Positions 21,786 to 34,866 of a stretch of DNA of 64,000 bases are shown one piece after another. Positions within the stretch are counted from its first letter, which is position 1; each line of letters starts with the position of its first letter. The stretch comes from Pinus tabuliformis (taxonomy: Eukaryota; Streptophyta; Pinopsida; Pinales; Pinaceae): contig CM062817.1 in NCBI GenBank assembly GCA_031772625.1, positions 945,932,327 through 945,996,326 of the forward strand, given 5' to 3'. The translations under genes and the position numbers were made by a program. The notes beneath the pieces are model-generated. The model had not been told where the DNA came from, ran no database searches, and was given only the letters and a program-made list of their open reading frames with translations.

Positions 21786-23773
21786 AGCTAAAAACTTTTA
21801 ACTACTACACATGAAAACAAAGTAAAATCTCAAATCAAACCACCTAAAGTCTCTAAAGAACCAAACAAATTTGAATCACACGCCTAAAGAATCTAGGGTG
21901 TCAAACCAAGCACAAACAGTAGCCTTCCAGACCGAAAACGCTAGTTGGAGATGAAACCCAACATCACCGGATTCAGTACAGAAGTGGCGGGTGGAACAGT
22001 TACCCCGGTAACCTGCTTAATGAATAGACCGGCACAAGTTCCTCCACTTTAACCGTCTCGAGTGAAGTGAACCCCCCAGAAAATCCAAGTGAGTCTAGCC
22101 GACGTCTGCTCCAGGTACAGTGGGATCTTCCCTCCACCGTCACCTCGGTAGAATCCTAAAGATAATGGTCACTAAGGTTACCAACCGCAACAAATGCACC
22201 TGGGGGAACAGTCTACACTCCGACAGCATGCAAGGGCAGAGTATCAAGCTCAATCCCCTTGCTGGTTCCTTGACAATAATCCAAGGTTTACCGACAAGTG
22301 ACCCCTGGCTCCTCGATAATGGTTAATCCGAGGTTTACCGTTTGCAATACGTGCGTGTTTGGCGTCAGAGGATTGATCCCCTCACTGGTTCGGACACAAG
22401 CTCGTGCTTCTCCTTTAAGAGGAGCTTTCCCAGAGTACAAATGAGACAATTGGATTTATTCTATCACAAGATAAGCTACTTGTTTGGTTTTGTTGTCTTG
22501 GAGAGTTAATTACTCTCCTACTCCAAGACACTAGCCTGATCTAAATTGGTGTTTCAGAGCCCTAGTAAATAAAAGTTACTACGTTGATTTTACTTTAAGC
22601 GTTAATTTTATGGTTTTTCTTAAAGACAAAAGGTAGCGGAAATGAAACCAATGGTGTGTAGACTCAACTCAAAACCACTACAAAGATGCACCTAAGATGA
22701 TTTACGCTACTTTTCTCTTTCAATGAAATTCCTAACTAAGAGAGTTGAGAAATGCAAATTTATAGAAAACAACTTTCTTAGTAAAGACAATCAAAGAAAC
22801 AATTCTCTTTATCTTTCCAAGCATACAAACATGACCACTCCTTACGTGCACGAAAAACTCTTTTTCTTTCAAAACCCCTCAAAACTACTTGAAACAAAAC
22901 TTTTCAAAGGAGATGTTTTTGTATTTTGTCTTATTTAATAAAGCATATAAATCTATTTTAACGAAAATCAATCTCAAAAGTTATAAAATCCATGAAAACT
23001 TGACTCACAAGCAAATCAAAAATAAATTTACTCTAAGCAAACCTAACGAGGCAAAAGCCTACAAAGATGATTCTAGGTTGTTTTACTTGACCACAATCAA
23101 GCCAAGGACCAGCTAATGCAGAATCAAAAGACCAGTCAAAACAAAACTCAAATCTTTTTGTTCTTTTTGTAAAATGGAGTTCAATACTCAATCAACAAGC
23201 ACTTCGAAATTTGCCAAAGAGACCACTCAAAGGTAAGTTGCTCTCACAGGTAGACTTTATGACAGGTCCGACTTCTAAGAAGGCTGACAAAACCAGAGAG
23301 ATCTAAGGCTCGAAAACTTCTACCGCCAAAGTCACTACAGGACCTACTCAAAAATCAAACCCTAGGGCTTAAACTTCTATGAAATCCACTAAAACACTCA
23401 ATGCTATCGAAACAAGTTCAGGTGAAAATCTTTGACAAGAGACTAATGGATCGGGCAGTAAAACCTAAGAAAAAGCAAAATCTAAGAGGAAAAATGTAAA
23501 AAATGGAAATTTCTTAATTTTTAGCAGGGTACGCAGGCAACCGGTTAAGCCAGGTGCGGGCCCGCTCTATGCACACAGTAACAGTGCGTACAAGTATGCA
23601 CTGTGCAATACTCAGAGGGTGCGTACTACTGAAAAAGCCAAGAAAAACTAAATTCAATCTAACCCTAAGCTAACCCACCCAAATACAAAGTCACATAGCC
23701 AAAAATCAGAAAATAAATGACTTTTCTCAGATCAAAGTGGCATACAAAGGAAAAGACTTTCACATCAATGGAT
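21786..23773 (-). other. Element A 5' leader
   Basis: Two kilobases between primer site and gag, with no long frame. It holds a cluster of GTACGCA/GTGCGTAC words near 23525-23640, matching those in the LTR and in the antisense gene's intron. Long leaders are usual in Tat/Ogre relatives and may hold packaging signals. Confidence 0.65.
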
Positions 23774-23791
23774 TCCCCAGCGGAGTCGCCA
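23774..23791 (-). other. Primer binding site of element A
   Basis: Plus strand TCCCCAGCGGAGTCGCCA; the minus strand reads TGGCGACTCCGCTGGGGA, three bases inside the LTR. The same site, or close variants, serves B, C and E. It is a common Ty3/Tat primer site; I believe the tRNA is an Arg type, but did not check. Confidence 0.88.
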
Positions 23792-23794
23792 TTT

Positions 23795-24846
23795 TGTCAG
23801 GCGGAAAGAGTCGATAGTGCGGACACAACCAACATCCCTAGGAGCCGAAGACTCTCTAGTGACAAACAAGACAAACGAGAGCAATCCTTCTCTAAACATG
23901 CATTTACTATATAAGAAATCAAGTATTTAGATCCTACCTGTAATCCAACGCTGTTGTAGTAGTCCAGCCTCGCTGATCCGGATGAGCTCCTCCTTCACTT
24001 CGAAACCTGCATTCACTAACAATCAAACTATTAAATAGCACTTGATAATCTCATAAAATAAAACATGTTTAACACATAGACCAAGGAGTACATGAAATAA
24101 CTCATAAATAACAAGTTATTGAGAAGAATGGACTCATTTGCATTAATAGGAAACAAAAAGAACAATTACAACCTGAGCCTTGGTGTTGTGCAAGTCCCTC
24201 CCAGGGTCCATCAAGAGTTCTCCTTTACTTTGACAAAGCTCACCCACTTCCAAATAGAACAAGCAAAGATGGCAATCTCTCCTCACAAGCTTCTAAATGG
24301 GAGTCCTAATTCCAGCAGCATCTACCCTTAGAAATGTTTAGCTTCCAACCTCCCCTCCTTCTGGCACAATGCCTGTATTTATAGTGGTCTAGAGGAAGTT
24401 ATTCAGGTCCACCATCAATGGGATAATCCCCTCTTTGGATGGGATAGCTCCCTTATTGATGGGATAAGTTCCTCTTTGGTAGGGGTACATGAACCATCTG
24501 GAGGCGCTCAATACATGTCAAACAACCTTCTAGAATGCTCTAGAAATGACCACAAGTAACTTTTTAAAGATGAAACTTGCGCATTTTGACCTTTACAGGG
24601 GTACGCACCTGCCCCTTTACATAATGAGCGTACAAGTACGCAGCTTTTGTGAACATTAGGTGCGTATCCGCAGGTAAGGTTGAGAGAACCTGCGTACCCA
24701 GAGATAAATACATTTACAAAGACTTTCTCTCTTTTTGGAGTTTGACATGGAGAGCAGAGGCATAAGAATTGCCCAGGAGGATAGCATGACTGTTGATAGA
24801 GCCATACTAACTGTAAATAGTCATGGTGACATTTTTTAGTGTAACA
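23795..24846 (-). repeat. 5' LTR of element A
   Basis: 1052 bp, about 1.2% different from 6033-7084 by eye. Minus-strand TATA box (TATAAATA) at 24376-24383. Followed on the right by CACGC, the target duplication. Confidence 0.93.
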
Positions 24847-24851
24847 CACGC

Positions 24852-26890
24852 ACAAAAAGATTCCTATCAGTGTGACATAAACTCATGCATGATGATAATG
24901 AGCATCCCGCCAACATGGAATCAAAGTGATCTCAATGCAAACACACATGGCGACACATGATTATCTCGTCAACACGATGACAAAGGGATCTTAAACAAAA
25001 CATGATGAATCATGACAAAAAGTACATCTCGCAGATGATTCCGCATCACATCAAGCAAGAATCATGAAAAAAGTAAGAAAGAAAGATCCCACATCAAACA
25101 TTAAATAGGGATCTATGCAGCACAATGCATCTTATAGAAAAAGAAGTACATGGACACATTGCATATACCTCACACCCTAAGGCCATCTAAAGAAAAAGAT
25201 GTTAAACTGTTGAAGCTACCCATACCATCAATCTTGCTCCAGCGAATCTCATGGAAATGACTACTCGCACATCGAATACTGACACCTACACTCCACTTTG
25301 TGGCTGGATAGTGAAATGATCAAATGGAAAATCTGAATGCACCATCAAATTTGTGGCATCGAATAGTGTAAAATCGAATGTCAAATTTCTGAATTCTAAC
25401 AAAGTGAGAATCTGGGGCTATAGGAATCTTTTAGATTCCCCCCTAGATTCCTCAAAGATTCCCTCCTCTGGGTGTTCTAAAGATCTATTGCTTAGATCAA
25501 AATTTTGATTGTGCCATAAGGTTCGTGTCACTAAGAGGTGTACGATTGACATAAAATTTGTCCAATTTGGACACTGGAGAAATTTCACTCACCTGAGAAT
25601 TTGGCTCAATCATGGTTCCCTCTGTGCATTTCCTAGATTCATGGTTCCACCTGCAATAAATCAATTTAAAAATACATGTCTTGAAAAATGTGTCAGGGCT
25701 CTGCTCTTGGATCCATCGCTCATGGTTTTGTAGTGCGCGCTCCTATCCACTCTCAATTCCACCACCTCCATTCCCCGTGCAAAAGAAATTGAAGAGTTAA
25801 ATACACGATGGCGGTGGAGTTAACATAGCCGACCCATGTGGCTTAATGGTGGCGGAGGAGGCTATGAAGGCGAAGGTTGTGGTTTCTAATCTCTGCTTCT
25901 CCAAAATAGCACGTTAATTCTTTTTGTTGGGCGCATTAATACCATTTCATTTATGAGGCCCGATTGCATTGGGGTATTTGTTGTATTGATTTGTCTTGGG
26001 TTGTGACACATGGGGCTATCACTTGGGTGGGGCTGTCACTCTAGCTAGCCATGGGTTCAACTCCCACTGGCTTCGCTTTAAATGCGACGGTGTATTAACG
26101 TGTCACATGGTTATATGTTGGTGGGTGGTTTAGTTTTAAATATGGGGGCATATGGTTATGTCATAACCATATTTTTAATAACCATATCAATACTTTTAAT
26201 AACCATATTCGCTTTTACTTTTCGTTAAGTTATTTTTGGTTTGTGTAATATGGAATCACATTAATTTATATATGATTTTTGTTATATGGTTATTAATAAC
26301 CATTTTCCATATCTTAAAATGATTTTTGTCCTTTTCTTATGATATTTTAATATTAATTTTTTGTCTTTTATGCATGGTTAGGAGACCAATGCCAGTGTAC
26401 CATGTGTCGATAGTTTAGTGGTTATTCTATCGCCACATAAACTTAGTGGGTCCCACCTGCTGATTGCGATGCCATGTGGCCACTGTGGGCCCTGTTTTTT
26501 ACCTTGTCAAATCAAACTTGGAAAAGCTCTATCTTTCACATACGAGCTCGGTTTGATGAACCGTTCACACCATTGCGATCAGGACAACAAGATCTACACT
26601 CTGGTCCTAATTCGATAACATTCTAATTACTTTGACTTTTTACGCTTTCTGAGTCCTCTTTGGAACCGCCTAGATCACCTCCAAAATTACTCATAAAGCC
26701 AAAGAAAGAGTAATTCCATAGAATAAACCAAATTATGGCTTCCCATACCTCTCTAGATGTAAGACCTTTGCAAACACCTGACCTGGATATTGACCACCTC
26801 CCATCGGCCGACAAAGAATTTCAAGTCAAGGATACAGCTTCCCCTATTCACCTACTGAAACTCCACCGCTGGAGTAAAGACATTTTTTTG
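24852..26890. other. Flank between element A and H copy 2, no gene seen
   Basis: AT-rich, with repeated ATAACCATAT words at 26160-26300. It continues the left flank (up to 6032) into which A inserted. No open frame shows a domain. One tRNA B-box-like word (GGTTCAACTCC, 26054-26064) was noted but not accepted as a SINE. Confidence 0.55.
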
Positions 26891-29800
26891 AACTAGAATG
26901 ATGACATTCACCTATGGGAGTCCAATTTGTTGATGTACTTGTTCCCATAGGTACACCTATTCCTATAAATCATACACTTCTACCAAGCTTGTTATATCCC
27001 CAGTCAAAGAGCCATACTCACCCCTGACCAACAGGTTTTATTCACTATTACAACAGAATCAATAAATCAAATGTTGCAGATCCAACCAGGCACAAATGAG
27101 ACCCCACTTTCCATTAAAGGCTTACTTGAACTCTACACTAAGCTTGACCCTCCCAAGAAAGCTCAGATCTTTCGGACTTTCATCATTGAAGAGTCTCATA
27201 CTCCAATAGATGGTCCTCCATATGCTACCACCATTTTCTCTGAGAGAGGCCAACAATTTACAACCTTGCTCTCTTGCATCCTAGGGTATACCACAGATAA
27301 ACATGTGGATGAGGTTGTTCTTGCTTTCCTTTCTGTCTTTTGCCCAGGCAAGCCTCCTTCTATAGTTTACAACTTTTCTCAATTCGTAGAAGATAGAATC
27401 CATGAATAGTTTATCAGATTACCAAATGAAAAAATATTCAAGTATTCATCAATATTATTTCATATGTTCTTATACTTTCAGTTAGACAAGTTTCCAGTCA
27501 GCATCGAAAAGTTAGAGACCAAAGGAAATCCAAGATATGTCATCTTTTGGACACCATTGATCCAAAGATATTCCATTTTTGTTTCTTATAAAGAGTTCAT
27601 TTATTCATTTGTTCATCTAGTTATGAACATGCTAACTAGTGGCTATCAGCCCAGGATCATTGAGGAGATTAAGAGAGTTTTATAGTTGGCTAAGAACAAT
27701 AGAGTGGGAGGCTGGTATGTATACCAAGACCACACAAAAATTAGAATATATGGATGCCAAATAACTCCCTACAAACTGCCCAAATACCTTCCCATGAGGA
27801 TATTTGCATTAGAGTATTTTAGGCAAATCATAAACTCCGATGAAGTCAATTTCCTGTCAGCTAGGAAGAAGACTCACTTTAAAATGAAAAACCAATTGGG
27901 CCCTTTTATTTGTAATAATAGAGAAGTTGGAGAAGAAACAAACAACATTTTACAACATATGAACTTCAAGAGAAGTTTGATGTGGCAACATGACCCTAAT
28001 GGAGTTATAAATAAACTAAGGCTCAAATTCAAATTGAGTCCTTTCATAGATGATCCTAGGCCAGACATTGAGAGATTTTCCAGCCAGTCAGAATGGTTGG
28101 AAAACACTTTAATAGAAGTGGAGAGTATCTTAATTGATGTGGAAAAGTAGATTGATACTAGTTCCTTTCTGCAGGTTCTAGCCCTACAAGAACAGATGAC
28201 TATTACTAACATCCTACAGAATCCATCCAGTGAGGAAAGAAATGTGAAAGGAACCAGGGAATAAGGTTCTGGCTCAACAATGGACACTACAGATGATAGG
28301 TTTGAGATCAGTTACAAGAAGAGGCCCAAGCTTAATCTTATAACTGAGCAAGAAGACACCATTGAGACAGTGGAAATCACTGACATTGACATAACGGTTG
28401 GAAGGAGTAAAAGCCCAACAGTTTCAGAGCAAACTCACCAGTGTTCTACTTTAAACATTCAACTTATTGAAAAACAACTTAGCATTGAAGTCTCTTCATC
28501 CAGCAAGCCCATGGATAAGGAGAAAGATATTAAAGAGAAGTACAAGGAAATTATGTTGTGGAATGAAGCATTGAAGGCTGAAACTTATGACCAATAATTC
28601 AAACAAACTCTTGCCAATCAAAATAGATTAATATCAGCCTTTGACATTAAGACCAAGAAGATGCAAATGACATTCATGTAGCCTATAGTCCAGGATCCTA
28701 GATCATCAACAGATTATCAGAAAACAACTTTTGAGGTTTTGGCTAGGGATGTTCACCCTATTGACCCAATTGAGTTCCATAAGCAGGTAGGTGAGATGAT
28801 TTACTCCACCATGATAATAAAGTAATGACTGTGAACAAGCTTCAAAGCTCATTGGATAACATCACATCATAGCTTAAGTTGAAAAATCCATCCTCACAGG
28901 CCAAGGACAATAGAATAAAGTCATTGGAAGACTTGGTGATTGAGCTTGGATATAATCCCAATGATGTGAAGGATGCAGAGAAATTGATAAAGAAGAAAAA
29001 TAAGGATATTTCTGCTTTAAAGAAGCAATTGAAGTTTCCTCATTCAAAGCATCCACAGACCAAGGAGGTCTTAGAGAGCCAAACCTAGTAGGAGGAGATG
29101 ATGGATCCCATTCTCTAATTAAATGATCAATTGAAAGAAATGGAGAAAGAATTGGACATTTTGATACAGTGAAAACAGGCCGGCCTTGAGACAGTGTCTG
29201 CCACTGCCATTCCAACAATCACTACAGTAGAACCATCAAATTTGGTAGCTTCATTTTCCCCCACAACTCCACTAGCTACAACACTTCCAGTTGCAACAAC
29301 ATCTACATCAACAATAGGTTCAACATTTACAGCATCTCAGCCAAGTGATGAGGCAAGAAAATTGGTCAAAGCCATGGGGGACATGTCCATTCAGACTACT
29401 AAGATAAATAGACTCAAAGAACATATAAGTATTCTAGAGGATGAGAAGAAACTGGCACAGATTATGCACAAGAGCCAAGTACAAAAATCAAACAGGTTAA
29501 CTGAAATAATGAAGAATTTGGAGAAAGAGTTAACATTAAAGGAGCCACTTGCCCAAGCTAAAGAACAGCTATGGGCCAATATCATTGACTCTATCAATGA
29601 TATTTGGCCATCTATACAAGTCATCTTTGAACAAAATGATTTAGTCAAAGAGGCTACTGAATCAATTTAGAGAGTTAAGGCTGAACTTGGAGACATGCCA
29701 GAAGAAGCCACCAAGATAATCCAATTCCTTAACTCTAAAAATAAATATGAATTGTAGGAGCTGGACATAACTGGCAAGACTGGAACCATACTAGAGGTGA

Positions 29801-30061
29801 AGAAAGTGATCACCAGGAGGAATTTAATGATGAACCTTGAGGACAAATGCCAAACCATGGAGCTGGCTATAGACAGGTTTATGGTTAAGTTGGATGCTTT
29901 AAGGTAGAAAGGTATACCAAATCCCTTGGTAATAAATGACAGATTAATGACACATCAAGACTACAACAGGAAAATAAGAGAGGTGGCAAGAGATCAAGCC
30001 AACAATTCTTCTACGAAGGGGATGGCTACAGGAAAGGTTCTGTGCTAAAATTTTCAAAACG
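26891..30061 (+). pseudogene. Decayed copy 2 of unrecognised family H
   Basis: It is broken but easier to read than copy 1. N-terminal block near 27040-27410 (T-P-D-Q-Q-V-L-F-T-I, L-Y-T-K-L-D-P-P-K-K-A-Q-I-F). Central block near 27480-28140 with W-Y-V-Y-Q-D-H-T-K-I-R-I-Y-G, L-P-M-R-I-F-A-L-E-Y-F-R-Q and W-Q-H-D-P-N-G. A long Lys/Glu/Gln-rich C-terminal part (28280-29990) looks like coiled coil, with a Thr/Ser/Pro-rich spacer near 29200-29350 and E-Q-L-W-A-N-I-I near 29570. Element F interrupts it at 30062, and coding-like sequence resumes at 54502. The family matches no domain I know. Confidence 0.6.
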
Positions 30062-31000
30062 TGTTGGCTTATGGGGGCCTGACCCAGGTTCAGAGTTAAG
30101 TTAGCCAAACAAATTTTGTTGCTACTAGCCCTTTTGGGAATATTTCGCAGAGCGCGAACTGAGGTCTCACCCGATGTAATATGGGAGGGTGATAGAACCA
30201 GGTTTCCACACCCTGCAGATGTCTGATAAGTTCAAGTGGCCTGCTGTTTGACCCTACGTGCAAGTCACTTCACGCACTTTCCTGTACCTTGTAGCTTGAA
30301 ATACTACCTTTGCGCAACCCTACTCAGGGGTTGAACGTTGTGCTTCTACATTATTACCCAAGATCTTATTGGTATTCCAATGCTAGTTGATTATTTTAGC
30401 TTACTTGCGTGCTTTAAGTTATACTTAACAACATAAACCATTCATATAGGTGCGCACAGTAAGTAAACAATATATTTGGAAATTATGTCAAACATGCATT
30501 AACCGAAGAACATATACATAGAATTATGATAAAAATTCTCTTTATTAATTCCTTCCTTGGTTACAGACTTGACTCTGCCTTACGCACTCAGCTGCAGGGG
30601 TCCACGCACTCAGCTGCAGACTATTTGGCCTTTGCACACTTAGTTACAAAGTCTTCTCCTACTCTATGATCCAAAGACACACTTCACTTATTTCCTTAGA
30701 CTCTCTTCCTATCTCTCTTCTCTACCTCTTTTACATTTAGAGCCTCTCTCTCTTCTCTACCTCTTTTACATTTAGAGCCTCTCTCTATTTATACAATCCC
30801 ATGGTCCGTGGACCATGGGTAGATCTATCCAGCTGACATTACATTACAAAACTAGGGCGGACAACCCTGTGACTCTATCATAATTTTTGCGCCCCACGCC
30901 CGCAATTCACGTAGCTTTACAACCGGATTGGGTCAAAACATGGGCTTTGAGCCCCAAAACATGTATTGGGGGGGATTCCATGCCTAATAGGCCCCCAACA
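30062..31000 (-). repeat. 3' LTR of element F
   Basis: 939 bp. Minus-strand TATA box (TATAAATA) at 30786-30793. A roughly 36-bp tandem duplication (TCTCTTCTCTACCTCTTTTA type) at about 30715-30785 is absent from the other LTR and accounts for most of the length difference. Confidence 0.9.
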
Positions 31001-34000
31001 CAAACATCATGACTTGCCCTCGAGTCACTCAATCAACACGATGATCTTTGTGCAGACTCCCTCCAACTATTTTCGAACTGCATGGAGGTCAGTAATGCAC
31101 TGAGCTACAACTTGCTGGATTTGCTGCATACGCTATTCGGAGACCTCTGTGTCAGGAGTGCTTCTCTAGATCAATTTGTGCATCCCCTATATATGTGTGG
31201 GCTTTCCTTCAATGTATACCGTGATAGTGAAGGCCTCATCGATCTGTGGTTGGACACGCGCTTTTAGAACTACCTCCTTATGTCATGCCGCGTCCACCTG
31301 CTCCTTCAGTGCTTTAGATTGCTGCATCCTCGCAAGCCGCTGGGTGAGGACCACTATTTGCACAGTTCCTTGGACACTATCATACTACTGTTGGAGTTCC
31401 CACATCTCTGTTTCTAAGAGATGGATGTTGGGCTCCTCCTGTAGAGTTGTGAGGACCTCAAGTGATTATTCCAACATGTTAGTGTAGTCTCGCACCGCAC
31501 CTCCGATTTCCTCCAATCCTGCTAGGATAGTGCTAGCGCACTGTTCTTTGACTTCCGGGCGAGTGGATGGCTATGCCTTTAACCGCAACTTAGTGATGTA
31601 AAGGTTCAGCTCCAGCTGAACCTTTGTCATTTTTGCCCTGGCCTCGTGGGCTCCTGCTACTAACCTGTGTATCCATGACTCCGCTGGTATATTTGCTAGG
31701 ATGGCCAGCTCCGAGATGCTTCGACAATCGTCGTCTATCACTTGCACCAGCTGTTGATTTTATGACACCAATTCATTGCGCTGCAAGCTAAGTTGTTCCA
31801 TATTTATCTTCTGCTCACTAAGGAATTGGAGCATGCAACTCTCCCTAGCTCGCAGCTTTGCCATTATCCCATCCTGCAACACATATAATGCCTCATGGGG
31901 AAGGGCATCAATATTAACACCAAGACCTTTCACCATGCTAACCGAAGGCCTATTAGCCTCATTTGATGTCACAAGTGCCCCTTCTGGCAACACTATTGTG
32001 TTCATCATCTACACGTGCAACATCTGCTCTGCTACCATGGATCTGACTACGAGGTTGGTCGAAAGGGTACTAACCTTGGGGGGCATGCCTGTAATTCCTG
32101 CAACTGTGCACTAAGGGCCTCCAACACAATCTGGTTATCTTGCATGAAATCTTGGAGAGCCTCATTTGTGACATCGTGCACTGTCTCATCGATGTCATGC
32201 AGATCACCCTCGATTATGGTCATCGGGTCAATGGACAATTTCAAAGCCTTGACCTTCTTTCGCGATCTTGCTTGCTCTGCCTGGTGTTAATGCTTCAACT
32301 GTGTGGATGCAGTTCATGGGTCCATGCCTCCTTCTTCTGTTTCTTCTTCCTTTGTTGCTTTCCCTTGTGAAGGTGTTGTTTGGCCTTCGCGGTTGCTTCC
32401 TGTGCTGCTGTAGCCTTTTCTTGCTCAAATGCTTTCTATGTTGTGTCTAGCACTACCCGCACTTCTGTTGCTGCTATTTCCTTTCTTCGTTTTTCGACCA
32501 ACTATGGGATGTGCAGCTTGGCATCGTCTTTCTTCTTTTGCGTTTTCGACTTCTCGAGTTCTGCAATGTTTGGGGCGCACCATTCTAGTGGCCATGCCTT
32601 CAAGACATTGAAAATGGTGTCCTCAGTGGCTACAAAGGGTAGCTTTGTCCACTACTTTGTTGGGTCCTTGCGTGCCCTAATATATACATTATGCATGTAT
32701 GCCTTAAATTCTACAAAACTTTGTAGACTGTTGTAAACCGTGGGTGACAACCGTGACTTACAGTTGATCCACATTTGGATGTTCATCTCTAGGAGCACCC
32801 AGAAGATCTTTCTGTCGCGTATCCTTGTAGCATCCTTCATGGCCCAGAGCGAATCGTACTTTGCGGCCTCGAGTAAATCTCTGTCAATTATGGGGAATTG
32901 ACTATCCTCCGGCAATTCCCCAACTACGAGTATTATGGATAACAAAAGACATGAATAGTGGAACGTTTTGCCCTGTTCCTGGGCTTCACAACAATTCTCT
33001 AAATTTTTTGTGCAGAGGTATTTGGACTAGTTAAACTGGACCCCCTCCACGCACTACTTGGCCAGTGCGATCACTGGTGCAGGTACCTCATCTATGCGAC
33101 ACTTGCGCATAACTTTTCCTGTGAGGATTTGGGTTGCCACGCGTATTACTTTGTCCTTGATGCTGGACATGGTGTAACCCCTCTTCTTCTTTTCCAGCTT
33201 GTACTTCTTCTTCATGGCCTCTGTGATGGCCAAATCACTGCCCTTCCCTTCTGATATGGTTGCGGGGTCCTCTCCTTTGTATGGAAGCTGGGAGATGCAA
33301 CGAATTAAGTCTCCCATGATGGGGATAGGCTCCTCCAGCCATAAACACCCATCATGAACCAGGCAAAGCAGCTGCCTAATGGTGAAAATGGTTATTGGGG
33401 TGCAGTGGAAATGCGACACCCAGAGTAGGTTTAGCAGCCTGACCTCTTCCACTCTGCGCAACCAATTTCGCGGCTCTAATGTTGTCACCACCCCTGCAGT
33501 GTTCTGCTTCATGAGGTTTCTAGTCTCCAGGTGAGGGAACTTCTCGAGGTCAATGAGGTCCCAATCTTCAAATTTCATGCTCAGTACATGGCCCAGGTGT
33601 GTGCCTTCAAACATAATGCCATCTGGGAGGAGCGAGGTCTAGAATGAGTGGTTGGTCTTGTCCAGGTCCTTGGGCACTCTGGCCTTCCCTCTTTGCTAGG
33701 GGACATAGGCAAGTATTTTTGTCGCAGAGTGCGTAGGCTCATTATCCACCTCCTTGGCTTCCTCTTCTTGTTTTATGATGATAAGCTCCTGCAAAATGTC
33801 TTATTCCTCGTATGTTTCTATAGTTACAACTTTTCGCTTCTCCTCCATTGACAGTTTGCTGCGCAGTGGGTTCTGCAGGGACACGCGTACAAGAGCCATT
33901 GCCTGTTTGTCTGTCTTGGGTCTTGGCATGCACGATGATTTCAGGATTTCTGCCACAATCCCAACACCTTTTGGAACATTCCCCATAGTTAGGGCCTGCG

Positions 34001-34079
34001 CGGCCTCCTCGATGGTCACTTCTGCTATGTCCTTAACATCCTGAGCAGTTGTCATCGTATATGTGCTACAATCTATCAC
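31001..34079 (-). pseudogene. Element F extra ORF: conserved unknown protein with coiled-coil tail
   Basis: Sense to F, between its gag-like region and the 3' LTR. Readable blocks: 33800-34079 (A-L-T-M-G-N-V-P-K-G-V, P-R-P-K-T-D-K-Q-A, N-P-L-R-S-K-L-S-M-E-E-K-R); 33054-33614 (W-L-R-R-V-E-E-V-R-L-L-N-L-L-W, T-I-R-Q-L-L-C-L-V-H-D-G-C-L-W-L, V-A-T-Q-I-L-T-G-K-V-M-R-K-C-R); 32650-32945 (G-E-L-P-E-D-S-Q-F-P, R-L-S-P-T-V-Y-N-S-L-Q-S-F). A basic KK/RR-rich run and a Gln/Glu/Leu coiled coil follow (31700-32430). Similar hypothetical proteins occur in plant genomes as far as I recall. Function unknown; broken. Confidence 0.6.
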
Positions 34080-34866
34080 TCACGAATTCAGGGGCTCAAT
34101 CAACACTCAACTCAAAATACTCAGAGCTCTGCTAAATCACTCAATTCACAAATGACCAAGTGTTTTTTGTTGGACAACCCTTTGTATTTTATAGCACTTT
34201 TTGAATTCAAATTTGATCGTTCCCCCCAATTCCAGTTCATTAATGCTTTATTTGTGATAGATTTTCCCAAATCTTGCCCATAAATCACATCTTAAATTCC
34301 TACCGCCCACTCCATTTGGCCTCAATTTGAGCATCCCATCATGAACAGTGACTTCAACGGTCACTTTCTGGCCAACCCGCACAGCAGTGCAGCCCCTCGT
34401 GTGCAGTTACAGACCTTGTGACTCTTTGCTTCTGCACGCATCTCCAATATTCCCCAGCTCCTGGGCAGAATAGTTTATAATCCCGCGCTCCCTTCCAACT
34501 GCCTAGAGCACTAAGACTATCCTTCCCTTGGCTAGTTAGGTGGTCACACCACCTGTGTAGAGATCCATCATGTCCTACGTCATGGTTCCTCGAGAATCCC
34601 CACCATGTATTGTTACGGTCGACATTACGCACTTCACCATTTGCAACACCTACCCTAGTCACTATGCTTAACAATATGCGGTCCAAGCCAAGGCATCAGA
34701 CTGATCAATTCATGGAAATAGGCCTTAACCCTGTCATCAAGATCGCATGCACCCTGCCTTATCATTCTGGTCTTTTTGCTGAGAAAATCTTTCTTTATTT
34801 CGCCCTCTATTTTCTTGACGTTTGCGTCGATCAAAGCGCTTTTCTTCCTTAACGTACCCTTTCTTC
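34080..34866 (-). other. Element F spacer between second gag-like region and extra ORF
   Basis: AT-rich, with no domain seen on either strand. It may hold the extra ORF's leader. Confidence 0.45.

Larger units (their letters stand above)
6033..24846 (-). mobile_element. Element A: Ty3/Tat-like LTR retrotransposon with extra RNase H and antisense PMD gene
   Basis: The element is 18.8 kb, lies on the minus strand and is flanked by a perfect 5-bp duplication CACGC (6028-6032 and 24847-24851). Its two 1052-bp TG...CA LTRs differ at roughly a dozen sites by eye. Minus-strand order: LTR, primer site, 2-kb leader, gag with a Pro/Gln/Gly-rich repeat region, zinc knuckle, protease, RT, RNase H, integrase, second RNase H, then a plus-strand PMD gene, a 1.7-kb structured 3' region, polypurine tract and LTR. 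It is broken (a handful of interruptions, plus the G insertion) but keeps all parts. Low LTR divergence implies fairly recent insertion: under a million years at grass-like rates, several million at slow conifer-like rates. The extra RNase H supports a Tat/Ogre relative. Confidence 0.93.

Noticed and set aside
26001-26110. Possible tRNA-derived SINE
   Set aside because: A good B-box-like word (GGTTCAACTCC) is present, but there is no convincing A box at the right distance, no poly(A) or T tail and no target duplication.
30062-31000. F's LTRs as two separate solo LTRs
   Set aside because: A shared direction, a primer site inside the right one, F-type coding parts between them and near-matching 5-bp flanks support one element.
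34080-34866. RT or integrase hidden in F's spacer
   Set aside because: I looked for DDE, YLDD and LPFGL-type motifs in all frames of F's own sequence and saw none.
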